DNA of 14,534 nt from positions 1 to 14,534 of the forward strand of contig JBOHRF010000112.1 in the NCBI GenBank assembly GCA_050732575.1. The letters are read 5' to 3'. Source of the DNA: JBBDWZ01 sp050732575 (GTDB taxonomy: Bacteria; Gemmatimonadota; Gemmatimonadetes; Longimicrobiales; RSA9). The translations under genes and the position numbers were made by a program. Of the stretch, positions 1 through 6,298 are shown one piece after another (the first letter of the stretch is position 1; every line of letters starts with the position of its first letter). Below the pieces are notes generated by a model, which searched no databases, was not told where the DNA came from, and worked only from the letters and a program-made list of their open reading frames with translations.

Positions 1-96
1 CACGAGACGAACTGGAACGTACGGTACGGATTCGGAACAACGGGCGTGTCGACCGTGCCGGGAGTGTCCGGGGGACCGGTGGCTAGGGTTACCTGA
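1..96 (+). CDS. Possible C-terminal tail of an off-window gene
   Basis: The first forward frame is open from the window edge to a TGA at 94-96 and would encode 31 residues ending in GGPVARVT. About three quarters of its third codon positions are G or C, as expected of a real gene in GC-rich DNA. The piece is too short to recognise a family, and the other two forward frames are also open for a while, so this is only a possibility. No function is proposed. Confidence 0.2.
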   Translation, partial: HETNWNVRYGFGTTGVSTVPGVSGGPVARVT

Positions 97-163
97 GGAC
101 TGCGCAATAACCACATCGGGCCTTGGCGATCAATGAGCAAAGCGCGCAATACGATCAACATCA

Positions 164-190
164 TTGCGAAGGCTTCGCTACTCATACAAT
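164..190 (+). promoter_or_regulatory. Possible promoter with internal palindrome upstream of the phosphoribosyltransferase
   Basis: TACAAT at 185-190 matches the -10 consensus at five of six positions. A TTGCGA at 164-169 could be the -35 box, but the 15-bp spacing is short. The palindrome GCGAAG-G-CTTCGC (166-178) sits over the -35/spacer and is a plausible operator. Transcription would start near 197, which would place the 9-bp repeat tract in the 5' untranslated leader. Confidence 0.33.
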
Positions 191-215
191 CCATTCATTT
201 GCTTCCTGATTCGTC

Positions 216-301
216 CCCGTTACGCCCGTTACGCCCGTTACGCCCGTTACGCCCGTTACGCCCGTTACGCCCGTTACGCCCGTTACGCCCGTTACGCCCG
301 T
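216..301 (+). repeat. Perfect 9-bp tandem repeat, nine copies plus a partial copy
   Basis: The unit CCCGTTACG is repeated nine times without a mismatch from 216 to 296, followed by a partial CCCGT at 297-301. The tract ends six bases before the ATG at 308. If translated in the frame of the downstream gene it would give repeated Arg-Tyr-Ala. Since the unit is a multiple of three, copy-number change would not shift the frame. The perfect identity suggests recent expansion by slippage. Whether it acts as leader RNA, spacer or binding sites cannot be told from sequence. Confidence 0.97.
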
Positions 302-307
302 CGAGCA

Positions 308-943
308 ATGCGCTACCACGATCGTCGTGATGGGGGCCGGGTCCTGGCCCGCGCGCTGGCCGCGCATGCGCAAGAAGAAAACGTAATTGTGCTGGCCCTA
401 CCACGGGGCGGCGTGCCGGTTGGCTTCGAGGTGGCTCACGCGCTCGGTGTGCCCTTCGACGTTTTCCTGGTGCGCAAACTGGGAGTGCCCGGGCACGAGG
501 AGCTGGCCATGGGCGCCATTGCATCGGGCGGTGTGCGCTTCATGAATGCCGATGTATTGGCGAGCCTGGATTTGCCCAAAGCCCTGATCGAGGAGGTAGT
601 TGCGCGCGAGCAGCGCGAGCTCGAGCGCCGCGAGCGTGAGTATCGTGACGGACGGCCGCCGCCGCACGTGCGCAATCGCACTGTGATCCTGGTCGATGAC
701 GGACTGGCCACGGGCGCCAGCATGCACGCCGCGGCCCGTGCCATGTATCTGTTGGGCGTAAAGCGCGTGATCGTGGCCGTACCGGTAGCGGCCGCAGCCA
801 CTTGCCGCGACCTGGCGCGCGTGGTCGATGAAGTGGTCTGTCCGCTGACGCCCGAGCCCTTTTATGCGGTGGGTCTGTGGTACGACAACTTCGAGCAGAC
901 TACCGATGATGAGGTGCGTGCACTGCTTTCAAACCGAAGTTAG
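308..943 (+). CDS. Phosphoribosyltransferase family protein (COG1926 type)
   Basis: This 211-residue cytoplasmic protein is a type I phosphoribosyltransferase fold protein. The PRPP-binding motif is clear at residues 126-138 (VILVDDGLATGAS, with the paired acidic residues D130-D131). The N-terminal MRYHDRRDGGRVLA and the LALPRGGVPVGFEVA segment near residue 29 are typical of the predicted phosphoribosyltransferases grouped as COG1926, whose substrate is generally not known. I start it at ATG 308 because the family normally begins with this Met-Arg-aromatic-x-Asp-Arg segment. An in-frame TTG at 164 would add a repeat-encoded Arg-Tyr-Ala tail unlikely to be native. No good ribosome-binding site precedes 308; the 9-bp repeat occupies that place. 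The gene ends 8 bases from the convergent peptidase gene, leaving no room for a terminator between them. Confidence 0.9.
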   Translation: MRYHDRRDGGRVLARALAAHAQEENVIVLALPRGGVPVGFEVAHALGVPFDVFLVRKLGVPGHEELAMGAIASGGVRFMNADVLASLDLPKALIEEVVAREQRELERREREYRDGRPPPHVRNRTVILVDDGLATGASMHAAARAMYLLGVKRVIVAVPVAAAATCRDLARVVDEVVCPLTPEPFYAVGLWYDNFEQTTDDEVRALLSNRS

Positions 944-951
944 AGTACCAT

Positions 952-1983
952 TCACTGCGGTCGGCCGTTTGGATGCCAGCGTGGCGCGGCGCCATCGGCC
1001 AGCACGCGCACAGCACGCGCTACTGCGCGCACCAGCTCGGCCATGTGCGCATAGTCCACGCGTTCGATCTCATCGCTCGGCTGGTGATACTCCGCGTGCA
1101 GGTTGAAGCTGGACAACGTATGTGCCGGTATGCCAATACGCGCGAACCGCACGTTGTCACTGCGCGTAAAAAAACTCTGGCTGGGCCGCGGATCCGCAGC
1201 CACTTCGATACCTGCCGTGCGCAATAGCTCGCCCATGGTCGATCGCTCAAAGCCTGTCAACCACGCTTTGCCCGCTCCGCCCACCAGCGAGTCGGGCCGC
1301 GCAATCATCTCGACCTGCAGCTGCGCCACGGTGCTCGCCAGCGGCACGGGCGGCCTGGCGATGTAGTAGCGACTGCCCAGGCCCCCCATCTCTTCGCCCG
1401 TGAACGCCACGAACACTACCGTGCGCTTGGGCGGCGGTCCGCTCTTCAACGCGCGCGCCGCTTCCAGCACGGCGACTACGCCCGAAGCATCGTCATCGGC
1501 ACCATTGTAGATCGAATCTCCACTCTGGTGCGCACGCATACCTACATGATCGTAGTGCGCGCCTACAATGATGGCCGAATCGCGCAGAGCCGGGTCTACA
1601 CCGCGAATGATGCCGATCAGGTTCGCATCGTAAATGCGTTGCGCCTCCGGTACGCTGTCTAACGCAGCTTGCGTGACCAGCGGCTGCAGCCCCATGCGCC
1701 CGCCACGACCTGGCCGATTGGCCAACGGCACGCGTTGCACGTAGCCCTGGTCGCCACCCGGCTCCAGTCCAATGGCCTGCATCACGCTTGCGATGTAGCG
1801 CGCCGCGCGCACTGCGCCCGCCGTTGCCGTGCGCCGGCCCTCCATGGAATCGTGGGCCAGAATCGCCAGCTGGGCCCGCACATTCTCCTGCTGCGGTACG
1901 TAACCCGTTTGCGCCCGCGACCCGTCGGGCAGCATGAAAAGTGTAACCAGGACCGGAACCAGCCAGCGCATGCGTACTCTCAT
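952..1983 (-). CDS. Secreted M28-family zinc peptidase
   Basis: This 343-residue protein has a signal peptide: basic MRVRMRW, a hydrophobic stretch LVPVLVTLFML and a likely cut after SRA at residue 24. The body is an M28 zinc exopeptidase. Two-zinc ligands and catalytic residues are visible: H143 in GAHYDHVG, the bridging Asp in GADDDASG (about D164), the catalytic Glu pair E197-E198 in FTGEEMGGLGS, E225 in VEMIARPD (the Asp/Glu position) and H300 in EYHQPSDE. The family removes N-terminal amino acids or cleaves small peptides outside the cytoplasm; the substrate here is unknown. The frame extends to an ATG at 2049, 22 bases after the transpeptidase stop. I prefer 1983, or 1971, because the longer start puts 22 extra residues before the signal peptide and none of the starts has a strong ribosome-binding site. 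It lies in one operon with the upstream L,D-transpeptidase, suggesting envelope or peptide-recycling work. Confidence 0.9.
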   Translation of the reverse strand: MRVRMRWLVPVLVTLFMLPDGSRAQTGYVPQQENVRAQLAILAHDSMEGRRTATAGAVRAARYIASVMQAIGLEPGGDQGYVQRVPLANRPGRGGRMGLQPLVTQAALDSVPEAQRIYDANLIGIIRGVDPALRDSAIIVGAHYDHVGMRAHQSGDSIYNGADDDASGVVAVLEAARALKSGPPPKRTVVFVAFTGEEMGGLGSRYYIARPPVPLASTVAQLQVEMIARPDSLVGGAGKAWLTGFERSTMGELLRTAGIEVAADPRPSQSFFTRSDNVRFARIGIPAHTLSSFNLHAEYHQPSDEIERVDYAHMAELVRAVARAVRVLADGAAPRWHPNGRPQ

Positions 1984-2071
1984 GTTTGAGGGCCACCGCA
2001 AGATCGGCCGCAAGCGCGCTGCCGTCCAGATGCGTTTACTCGCCGTCACGTTGATCAGGGTGGGTCACGCG

Positions 2072-3685
2072 TCACTCGTCCTGCGCGGCCATGCCACGCT
2101 GCTGGGATTGCAGCTGCTCGTCGCGACCGTAAATGTCGTGATGGTAACGCACCGTGCCATCTTCCTCCACCCAGACCGTGAAGTAAAGGATATAGATGGG
2201 CAGCGGCCGCGTCAGTTTGATCCAACTCTCCCGCTTACGCGAAACCAGCTTCTCCAGATCGTTCGGATCCTGGTCGGTTTGCAGCCGTACCAGCAGTCGC
2301 GCCAGGTCCGCAGGCCGCTCCACTCGTATGCAGCCATGACTGAAATCGCGGCGCGTACGCGAAAAAAGGTGATCTGCAGGCGTGTCGTGCAGATAGATAT
2401 CATCTTCATTCGGAAATACGAACTTGTAGTTGCCAAGCGCGTTGCCGGGTCCCGGCTTCTGCCGCACACCTTCGCGCACACGCTCGTAATTGTTGCGCGC
2501 CAGCCAGGTCGGATCGCTCTCGATCTTGGGCAGGATCTCCTCGTTATAGATCGACGGCGGCACGTTCCAGTACGGATTCACTACGATGTGTTCTATCGTG
2601 TCCGCAAACACAGGCGTCTGCCAGTTGCGCTTTCCCACCACCACGTTCATCGACTCGATTGCGCGATTGTGGTCCACCACTTCCAGTTCGAACCCGGCAA
2701 TATTCACCAGCAGGTACCGTTCGCCCAGATCGTCCGACAGCCAGCGCCAACGATCCAGATTCAGCTCCAACTCAGAAATCCGTTCTTCCACGGAGTGATT
2801 CATCTCGCGCACAGTGGCTGCGCCCAACGCGCCATCCGGCTCGATGGCATGACGCAGCTGAAAATACTCGACCGCTTTGGCCAGCTCCGCATCAAACAGC
2901 GTTGGATCTGCCGCGCCCATCTGCGCCAGCAGTGCTTCCCGATCGTCCAGGCCTGATATCAGCCGCGTGCGCGCCAGACTCACGGCCGGACTGCGCTGCC
3001 CGACTTTGACGCTGCCTTCCGGTACTTTGGGCCAACCGCCCTGCGCCGCCACGTGATAATGCTTCGCCAGAGCTCCACGCACGCGCTCATAGTACGGAAT
3101 CGAAGGACGCAAATGCGCCACCACTTCCGCCGGTGTCAGCCCCTCCAGCACCAACTGCAACACTCGGCTTTCGCGCGCTTTGCCACGCGCGATGCGCCAG
3201 CGCGGTCCACCTTGGTTCGGATCCAAGCGGCCGCGCACCAGATCGTTGGCGTAGCGGTTGTATCCCTCCGTTAACAGGATGTCCACCGACGCCAGGTAAG
3301 GAACCTCCAACGAATCCGGCAGCTCATCTTCACCTTCGGCCTCCAGCCGGCCCAGCAATCGGCTCGTTACATCATGACCGTACGCGTGCGGTGCCAAACC
3401 ATCATCACGCGCACGCCCAATCGACTCGCGCAGCAGAACGCCCGTCGGCAGCAGCTCCTTTTCGTTCGACCACGCCGGCTGCCAGCGCCGCGTGCGGTAA
3501 AACTCCACGGTCGCTTTGCTCACATGCACGGTGTCGCCCCCTGCCAACGGCAACGGGCGCGCGCCTGATGCGGCTCGCAACCAGGCCCGTATCCGATCAC
3601 GAGGCTGCTCTTCCGGCCCACCGCCGCACGCGCTCATTACAGCCATTGTCAGCAGCGGCGCCGTCCAATCACGATGCCAGCTCAC
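2072..3685 (-). CDS. YcbB-like L,D-transpeptidase, probable lipoprotein
   Basis: This 537-residue protein forms 3-3 peptidoglycan cross-links or attaches proteins to the wall in the periplasm. It starts with a lipoprotein-like signal (VMSAC, lipid-accepting C20 followed by three Gly). An alpha-helical N-terminal region (about 50-215) is followed by a peptidoglycan-binding domain (about 225-297, FDAELAKAVEYFQLRHAIEPDG) and a YkuD catalytic domain (about 322-480). The active-site signature is complete: H433 in YLHDTP and S449-H450-G451-C452 with R454, C452 being the nucleophile. Length and order match the YcbB (LdtD) family, which is large because of an extra subdomain. The start is GTG at 3685: an in-frame stop lies just upstream and AGGA (3695-3698) is correctly spaced. 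It heads an operon with the M28 peptidase and is divergent from the BlaI-M56 pair. YkuD enzymes are resistant to most beta-lactams except carbapenems, so control by that pair would make sense. Confidence 0.95.
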   Translation of the reverse strand: MSWHRDWTAPLLTMAVMSACGGGPEEQPRDRIRAWLRAASGARPLPLAGGDTVHVSKATVEFYRTRRWQPAWSNEKELLPTGVLLRESIGRARDDGLAPHAYGHDVTSRLLGRLEAEGEDELPDSLEVPYLASVDILLTEGYNRYANDLVRGRLDPNQGGPRWRIARGKARESRVLQLVLEGLTPAEVVAHLRPSIPYYERVRGALAKHYHVAAQGGWPKVPEGSVKVGQRSPAVSLARTRLISGLDDREALLAQMGAADPTLFDAELAKAVEYFQLRHAIEPDGALGAATVREMNHSVEERISELELNLDRWRWLSDDLGERYLLVNIAGFELEVVDHNRAIESMNVVVGKRNWQTPVFADTIEHIVVNPYWNVPPSIYNEEILPKIESDPTWLARNNYERVREGVRQKPGPGNALGNYKFVFPNEDDIYLHDTPADHLFSRTRRDFSHGCIRVERPADLARLLVRLQTDQDPNDLEKLVSRKRESWIKLTRPLPIYILYFTVWVEEDGTVRYHHDIYGRDEQLQSQQRGMAAQDE

Positions 3686-3694
3686 GCCATTTCA

Positions 3695-3698
3695 TCCT
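3695..3698 (-). promoter_or_regulatory. Ribosome-binding site supporting the GTG start of the L,D-transpeptidase
   Basis: On the minus strand AGGA lies 9 bases before the GTG at 3685. An in-frame TGA falls between the two, so this GTG is the first usable start. An overlapping ATG nearby is in another frame and soon hits a stop. Confidence 0.55.
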
Positions 3699-3743
3699 GC
3701 GTTCCGAGGAAACGTCAGCCCCTCCAGAGCGCAAGGAGTACGC

Positions 3744-3767
3744 CAGGTTAGGTGCATTCGTAACCTG
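3744..3767. promoter_or_regulatory. Inverted repeat in the divergent transpeptidase/BlaI regulatory region
   Basis: CAGGTTA (3744-3750) and TAACCTG (3761-3767) are perfect 7-bp inverted repeats separated by 10 bases. Outer bases GCCAG and CTGGC are also complementary with a small offset. On the minus strand a TATAAC-like -10 box (3782-3787), with no good -35 box, would put this site at the start of the transpeptidase leader. It could be the operator of a dimeric repressor such as BlaI, or an RNA hairpin. It does not match the classical TACA/TGTA staphylococcal BlaI operator, so assignment is inference. Confidence 0.42.
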
Positions 3768-3841
3768 CTGGCCCACCATCAGTTATAACACGCCGATTCC
3801 GATTCTTACTGCCGCCTCCCAGCTCTCACCTAAGGATTTAG

Positions 3842-3870
3842 TTGACAGCCGAAACGAGAACAACTAAGAT
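3842..3870 (+). promoter_or_regulatory. Sigma-70-like promoter for the BlaI-M56 operon
   Basis: A consensus -35 box TTGACA (3842-3847) is followed after 17 bases by TAAGAT (3865-3870), which matches the -10 consensus at four of six positions. Transcription would start near 3877, giving a leader of about 40 bases. Just after it lie tandem 7-mers CGCGTCA-CACGTCA (3880-3893), including the palindrome GACGCGTC (3878-3885), a possible site for autoregulation. Confidence 0.6.
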
Positions 3871-3915
3871 CTTGGGAGACGCGTCACACGTCAGAGAATC
3901 GGAGGACAAGCCGGG

Positions 3916-4290
3916 ATGGAGATCCAGTTTACGGAACGCGAGCTGGACATCATGAATGTGCTATGGGAGCACGGGGCGGCGACCGCAGCGCAAGTGCGTG
4001 ATCGCCTGGCCGACGAGTTGGCGTACAACACCGTGCTGACCATGCTGCGCATACTCGAAGAAAAAGGGCACGTCACGCATGAGGAAGCGGGGCGCGCGCA
4101 CGTGTACCGGGCACTGGTGCCGCGGGAAGCGGCGAGTCGGAGTGCGCTGCAGCGCATGGTGAGAACGTTATTTCGCGGCAATCCCGAATTGCTGCTGACC
4201 CAGCTGGCGGAGGATCGCGATCTGGATGATGCGACTATTCGGCGTATGCGCGAGCTGCTGGATCAACGATTGGAGAGGGACGACTCGTGA
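3916..4290 (+). CDS. BlaI/MecI-family transcriptional repressor
   Basis: This 124-residue cytoplasmic DNA-binding protein belongs to the BlaI/MecI/CopY family. The winged helix-turn-helix covers about residues 1-70, with the typical start FTERELDIMNVLWEHGAATA, the recognition-helix region ELAYNTVLTMLRILEEKG and the wing GRAHVYRALV. The C-terminal helices (about 75-120) form the dimerisation and cleavage region in known members. A good ribosome-binding site GGAGGA (3901-3906) lies 9 bases before the ATG. The stop overlaps the GTG of the M56 protease gene, so the two are translationally coupled as in blaI-blaR1 pairs, where the protease triggers removal of the repressor. No beta-lactamase gene is in the window; likely targets are its own operon and perhaps the divergent transpeptidase. 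Confidence 0.93.
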   Translation: MEIQFTERELDIMNVLWEHGAATAAQVRDRLADELAYNTVLTMLRILEEKGHVTHEEAGRAHVYRALVPREAASRSALQRMVRTLFRGNPELLLTQLAEDRDLDDATIRRMRELLDQRLERDDS

Positions 4291-5618
4291 TTGCACTGTG
4301 GATGTTGTACGCCATGCTGGTTGCCTGCGGGTTCACGCTGGCCGGGTTGGTCGCGGAGCGTGCATTGCGCTCGTTGGGTTGGAGTGTGCGTTTCGTATGG
4401 GCGGCCGTGCTCCTTCTCTCAGCGGCCGTTCCGGTCGGCACCGTATTGAGCGGCGAGGAAAGTGCCACGACGTCGGCGACGTTGCGCGCATCAGCGGCCA
4501 GCGAGCAGACCGCCATCTGGGTGACGATGCTCGACCGCAGTTTGTTGTACGGCTGGCTGGTCGTGGTTGTGTTGCTCGCTATTTCAGCGGTAGTGGCAAT
4601 GCGATCATTGCTACGCGCGCGCCGGCACTGGCGCGCCGTTGATGTGCAGGGCGGCCGGGTTCTGGTTTCGCGCGATTTTGGTCCGGGTGTGGTTGCGCTG
4701 GGGCGCGCGCAGATCGTCGTGCCGGCCTGGGCGTTGGAGCTGGAAACGAGCGTCATGGAACTCTTGCTCCGTCATGAACGGGAGCATCTGCGTGCGCGTG
4801 ACCACTGGGTAGTCCTGGGAGCGCTAGTCATGCTGTTGCTCTGCCCCTTCAATCTCGTGTTATGGTGGCAGTTCCACCGACTCAAGCTTGCTATCGAGAT
4901 GGACTGTGACGCGCGGGTTCTGTCCGGCCGGCAGGATGTGCGCGCATACACGGCGCTTCTCCTGGACGTCGGAGAGCGTTGTCGCGCAGCTCGTCTCGTT
5001 TTCGCGGCGTTTTCCTCGCCGCCTCATGCCATCGAAAGGAGAATTCGCGTGTTGCTCGATAGAAGGAAGGAAAGACGACGACTGGGGGGTGCATTGACCG
5101 CGGCCGGCGCCGTTGTCATTGGCATTCTTGCGTGTCAAACACCGGATCCTGGCTCACCTGAGGATGCCGTACGCAGTGCGCTGGGCGTCCAAAACGAGAT
5201 CGCGCCGCCACCGCCGCACGATGGCGAATACGGAGCTGCGCAGCAGCGATCGGAAAACGTACTCCTGGCGGAAGAGAGGCAATGCGTCAGAAAGAGTGGC
5301 GGTACCGAAGTGGAAAAGGCGGTCGACTGTGAGGTCATTGTGACCACGCGGGGCGGTGTGAAAATGATCTCTCTGCATCCTCGCGGTGAATTGCCGCCGC
5401 CCCCGCCCCCGCCGCCCCCGCCGGTGGGAGGCGAAAATGAAGTTTATGCGGCTCAGGCGCGGTTTGCGGTTGAGGGGCAATTCTACGCCGTTGCCGGTAC
5501 TCACGGTGATGTGAAATTGTTGAACATGGAAAAGGGAACGCATTACCACTTCACGGCGAGTCAAATCAAGCTCGACGGTGGGGAACTGGTTGCGCGAAAC
5601 GTTCGTCTCCGCTTCTAA
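4287..5618 (+). CDS. M56-family (BlaR1-like) membrane metalloprotease with unusual C-terminal domain
   Basis: This 443-residue inner-membrane protein has membrane segments near residues 3-22, 36-55, 87-105, 174-193 and 268-283. The zinc site H163-E164-x-x-H167 (RHEREHLRARDHW) and a downstream Glu/Asp-rich segment AIEMDCDARVL (E204) mark it as an M56 peptidase, the catalytic part of BlaR1/MecR1. In those proteins an external penicillin-binding domain senses beta-lactam and the protease then inactivates BlaI. Here that domain is absent. After the last membrane segment come about 85 variable residues, a run of ten prolines (370-379) and a final domain of about 60 residues rich in alternating beta-type sequence (about 383-443) that I do not recognise. 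LAC at 281-283 next to the last hydrophobic stretch looks lipobox-like but is internal. The GTG start overlaps the repressor stop by 4 bases. What ligand it senses is unknown. Confidence 0.88.
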   Translation: MIALWMLYAMLVACGFTLAGLVAERALRSLGWSVRFVWAAVLLLSAAVPVGTVLSGEESATTSATLRASAASEQTAIWVTMLDRSLLYGWLVVVVLLAISAVVAMRSLLRARRHWRAVDVQGGRVLVSRDFGPGVVALGRAQIVVPAWALELETSVMELLLRHEREHLRARDHWVVLGALVMLLLCPFNLVLWWQFHRLKLAIEMDCDARVLSGRQDVRAYTALLLDVGERCRAARLVFAAFSSPPHAIERRIRVLLDRRKERRRLGGALTAAGAVVIGILACQTPDPGSPEDAVRSALGVQNEIAPPPPHDGEYGAAQQRSENVLLAEERQCVRKSGGTEVEKAVDCEVIVTTRGGVKMISLHPRGELPPPPPPPPPPVGGENEVYAAQARFAVEGQFYAVAGTHGDVKLLNMEKGTHYHFTASQIKLDGGELVARNVRLRF

Positions 5619-5631
5619 CTCCACGCCCTAA

Positions 5632-5670
5632 CGAGCGCGGTGGCCTGCACGGTTGAAGCCGCCGCGCTCG
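5632..5670 (+). terminator. GC-rich hairpin after the BlaI-M56 operon
   Basis: CGAGCGCGGTGGC (5632-5644) pairs with GCCGCCGCGCTCG (5658-5670) over 13 bp with one G-U pair and a 13-base loop, starting 14 bases after the M56 stop. It is followed only by CTTTCCC rather than a long T-run, so it may be a weak intrinsic terminator or an RNA-stabilising structure. Confidence 0.5.
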
Positions 5671-5683
5671 CTTTCCCAGTGCA

Positions 5684-5705
5684 CAGGTGGCGCTCGCGCC
5701 ACCTG
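5684..5705 (+). other. Second perfect hairpin in the intergenic region
   Basis: CAGGTGGCG (5684-5692) and CGCCACCTG (5697-5705) form a perfect 9-bp stem with loop CTCG. It lies 14 bases after the first hairpin and about 86 bases before the next start codon. It lacks a T-run and could be part of a terminator pair, a leader structure, or an operator. Confidence 0.45.
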
Positions 5706-5791
5706 ATTCTACTACCTTCCTCTCTTCCGGGTTTTCTAAAGGTGCAGACCTTGCACGGAGGCGGTCCCATTCAAGAAGGGGGGACGCAGGC

Positions 5792-6298
5792 ATGCGCAGG
5801 TGGTTGATGATTCTTGCAAGTGCCGCGTTGCCGCTGGGTGCATCGCCGCAGCGCATGGACGCCCAGGTGCTCAGCGGCGTTGTGGGTGCGGTGACGGGCA
5901 CTGCCGCAGGCGGCTACATCACGTTGAGCATCGTGGTGACGCGCGCGCAATTCGGTCACTATCTGCACGATTTTGAAGATCTATTCGACTGGAAGTCGGC
6001 GCCTATTGTCATTGGCGCGGCCACGGGCACTGCTCTGGGTGTGTGGTGGCCGAACCGACTGTGGAGCAGCTTGATTTTCGGCAGCGGCGGCACGGCATTG
6101 GGCGCGGGCGTGGGCTATTTGACCGGTCGACTCATCGCGGAGCGGCCGGAAGGCAGGTGGGCCGGCGCGGCCATTGGCGCTGGCCTCGGTATGACGCTGG
6201 GCTCCATCGCCGGTATTGCATGGCCGCGCCGGGTTGTTCCCGAGGCCGTCAGCAGCGCACCTCGTATACCCATCACGATTCGAGTACGCGTACCGTGA
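5792..6298 (+). CDS. Exported glycine-zipper protein of unknown function
   Basis: This 168-residue protein begins with a signal peptide (MRRWLMILASAALPLGAS, probable cut after MDA at residue 24). The rest has several glycine-zipper-like membrane segments: GVVGAVTGTAAGG (29-41), GAATGTALG (75-83), GSGGTALGAGVGYLTG (97-112) and GAAIGAGLGMTLGSIAG (125-141). Such repeats pack transmembrane helices or form small membrane assemblies. I do not recognise the family. The ATG at 5792 is preceded by a purine-rich GAAGGGGGG (5775-5783), and the frame upstream has no better start. Its TGA overlaps the GTG of the phosphatase gene, so the two products are probably made together, which suggests the protein may anchor or assist the phosphatase in the envelope. 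Confidence 0.78.
   Translation: MRRWLMILASAALPLGASPQRMDAQVLSGVVGAVTGTAAGGYITLSIVVTRAQFGHYLHDFEDLFDWKSAPIVIGAATGTALGVWWPNRLWSSLIFGSGGTALGAGVGYLTGRLIAERPEGRWAGAAIGAGLGMTLGSIAGIAWPRRVVPEAVSSAPRIPITIRVRVP

Larger units (their letters stand above)
1..307. other. Upstream region without a firm gene; holds a repeat tract and a possible promoter
   Basis: No convincing complete gene lies here. Positions 1-96 may be the tail of an off-window gene. From about 97 to 163 I see nothing recognisable. Positions 164-190 hold a possible promoter with a palindrome in its spacer, and 216-301 is a perfect 9-bp tandem repeat that ends 6 bases before the start codon of the phosphoribosyltransferase. Because the repeat unit has no stop codon in several frames, it creates spurious open frames on both strands. 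Confidence 0.6.

Noticed and set aside
216..301. CRISPR-like array or repeat protein
   Set aside because: The units are 9 bp and contiguous with no spacers, and the Arg-Tyr-Ala reading depends on a TTG start at 164 that overlaps the promoter candidate and precedes the family's normal N terminus.
1934..2956. Long forward open frame of 340 codons
   Set aside because: It lies antisense to the L,D-transpeptidase and M28 genes, whose active-site motifs are intact; the product has no recognisable domain.
3133..3867. Forward open frame of 244 codons over the transpeptidase start and intergenic region
   Set aside because: It is Pro/Ala/Arg-rich antisense sequence with no domain and covers the divergent promoter region.
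3916..5618. Classical beta-lactam-sensing blaI-blaR1 pair
   Set aside because: The protease has no penicillin-binding domain and no beta-lactamase or mecA-like gene is adjacent, so only the family level is claimed.
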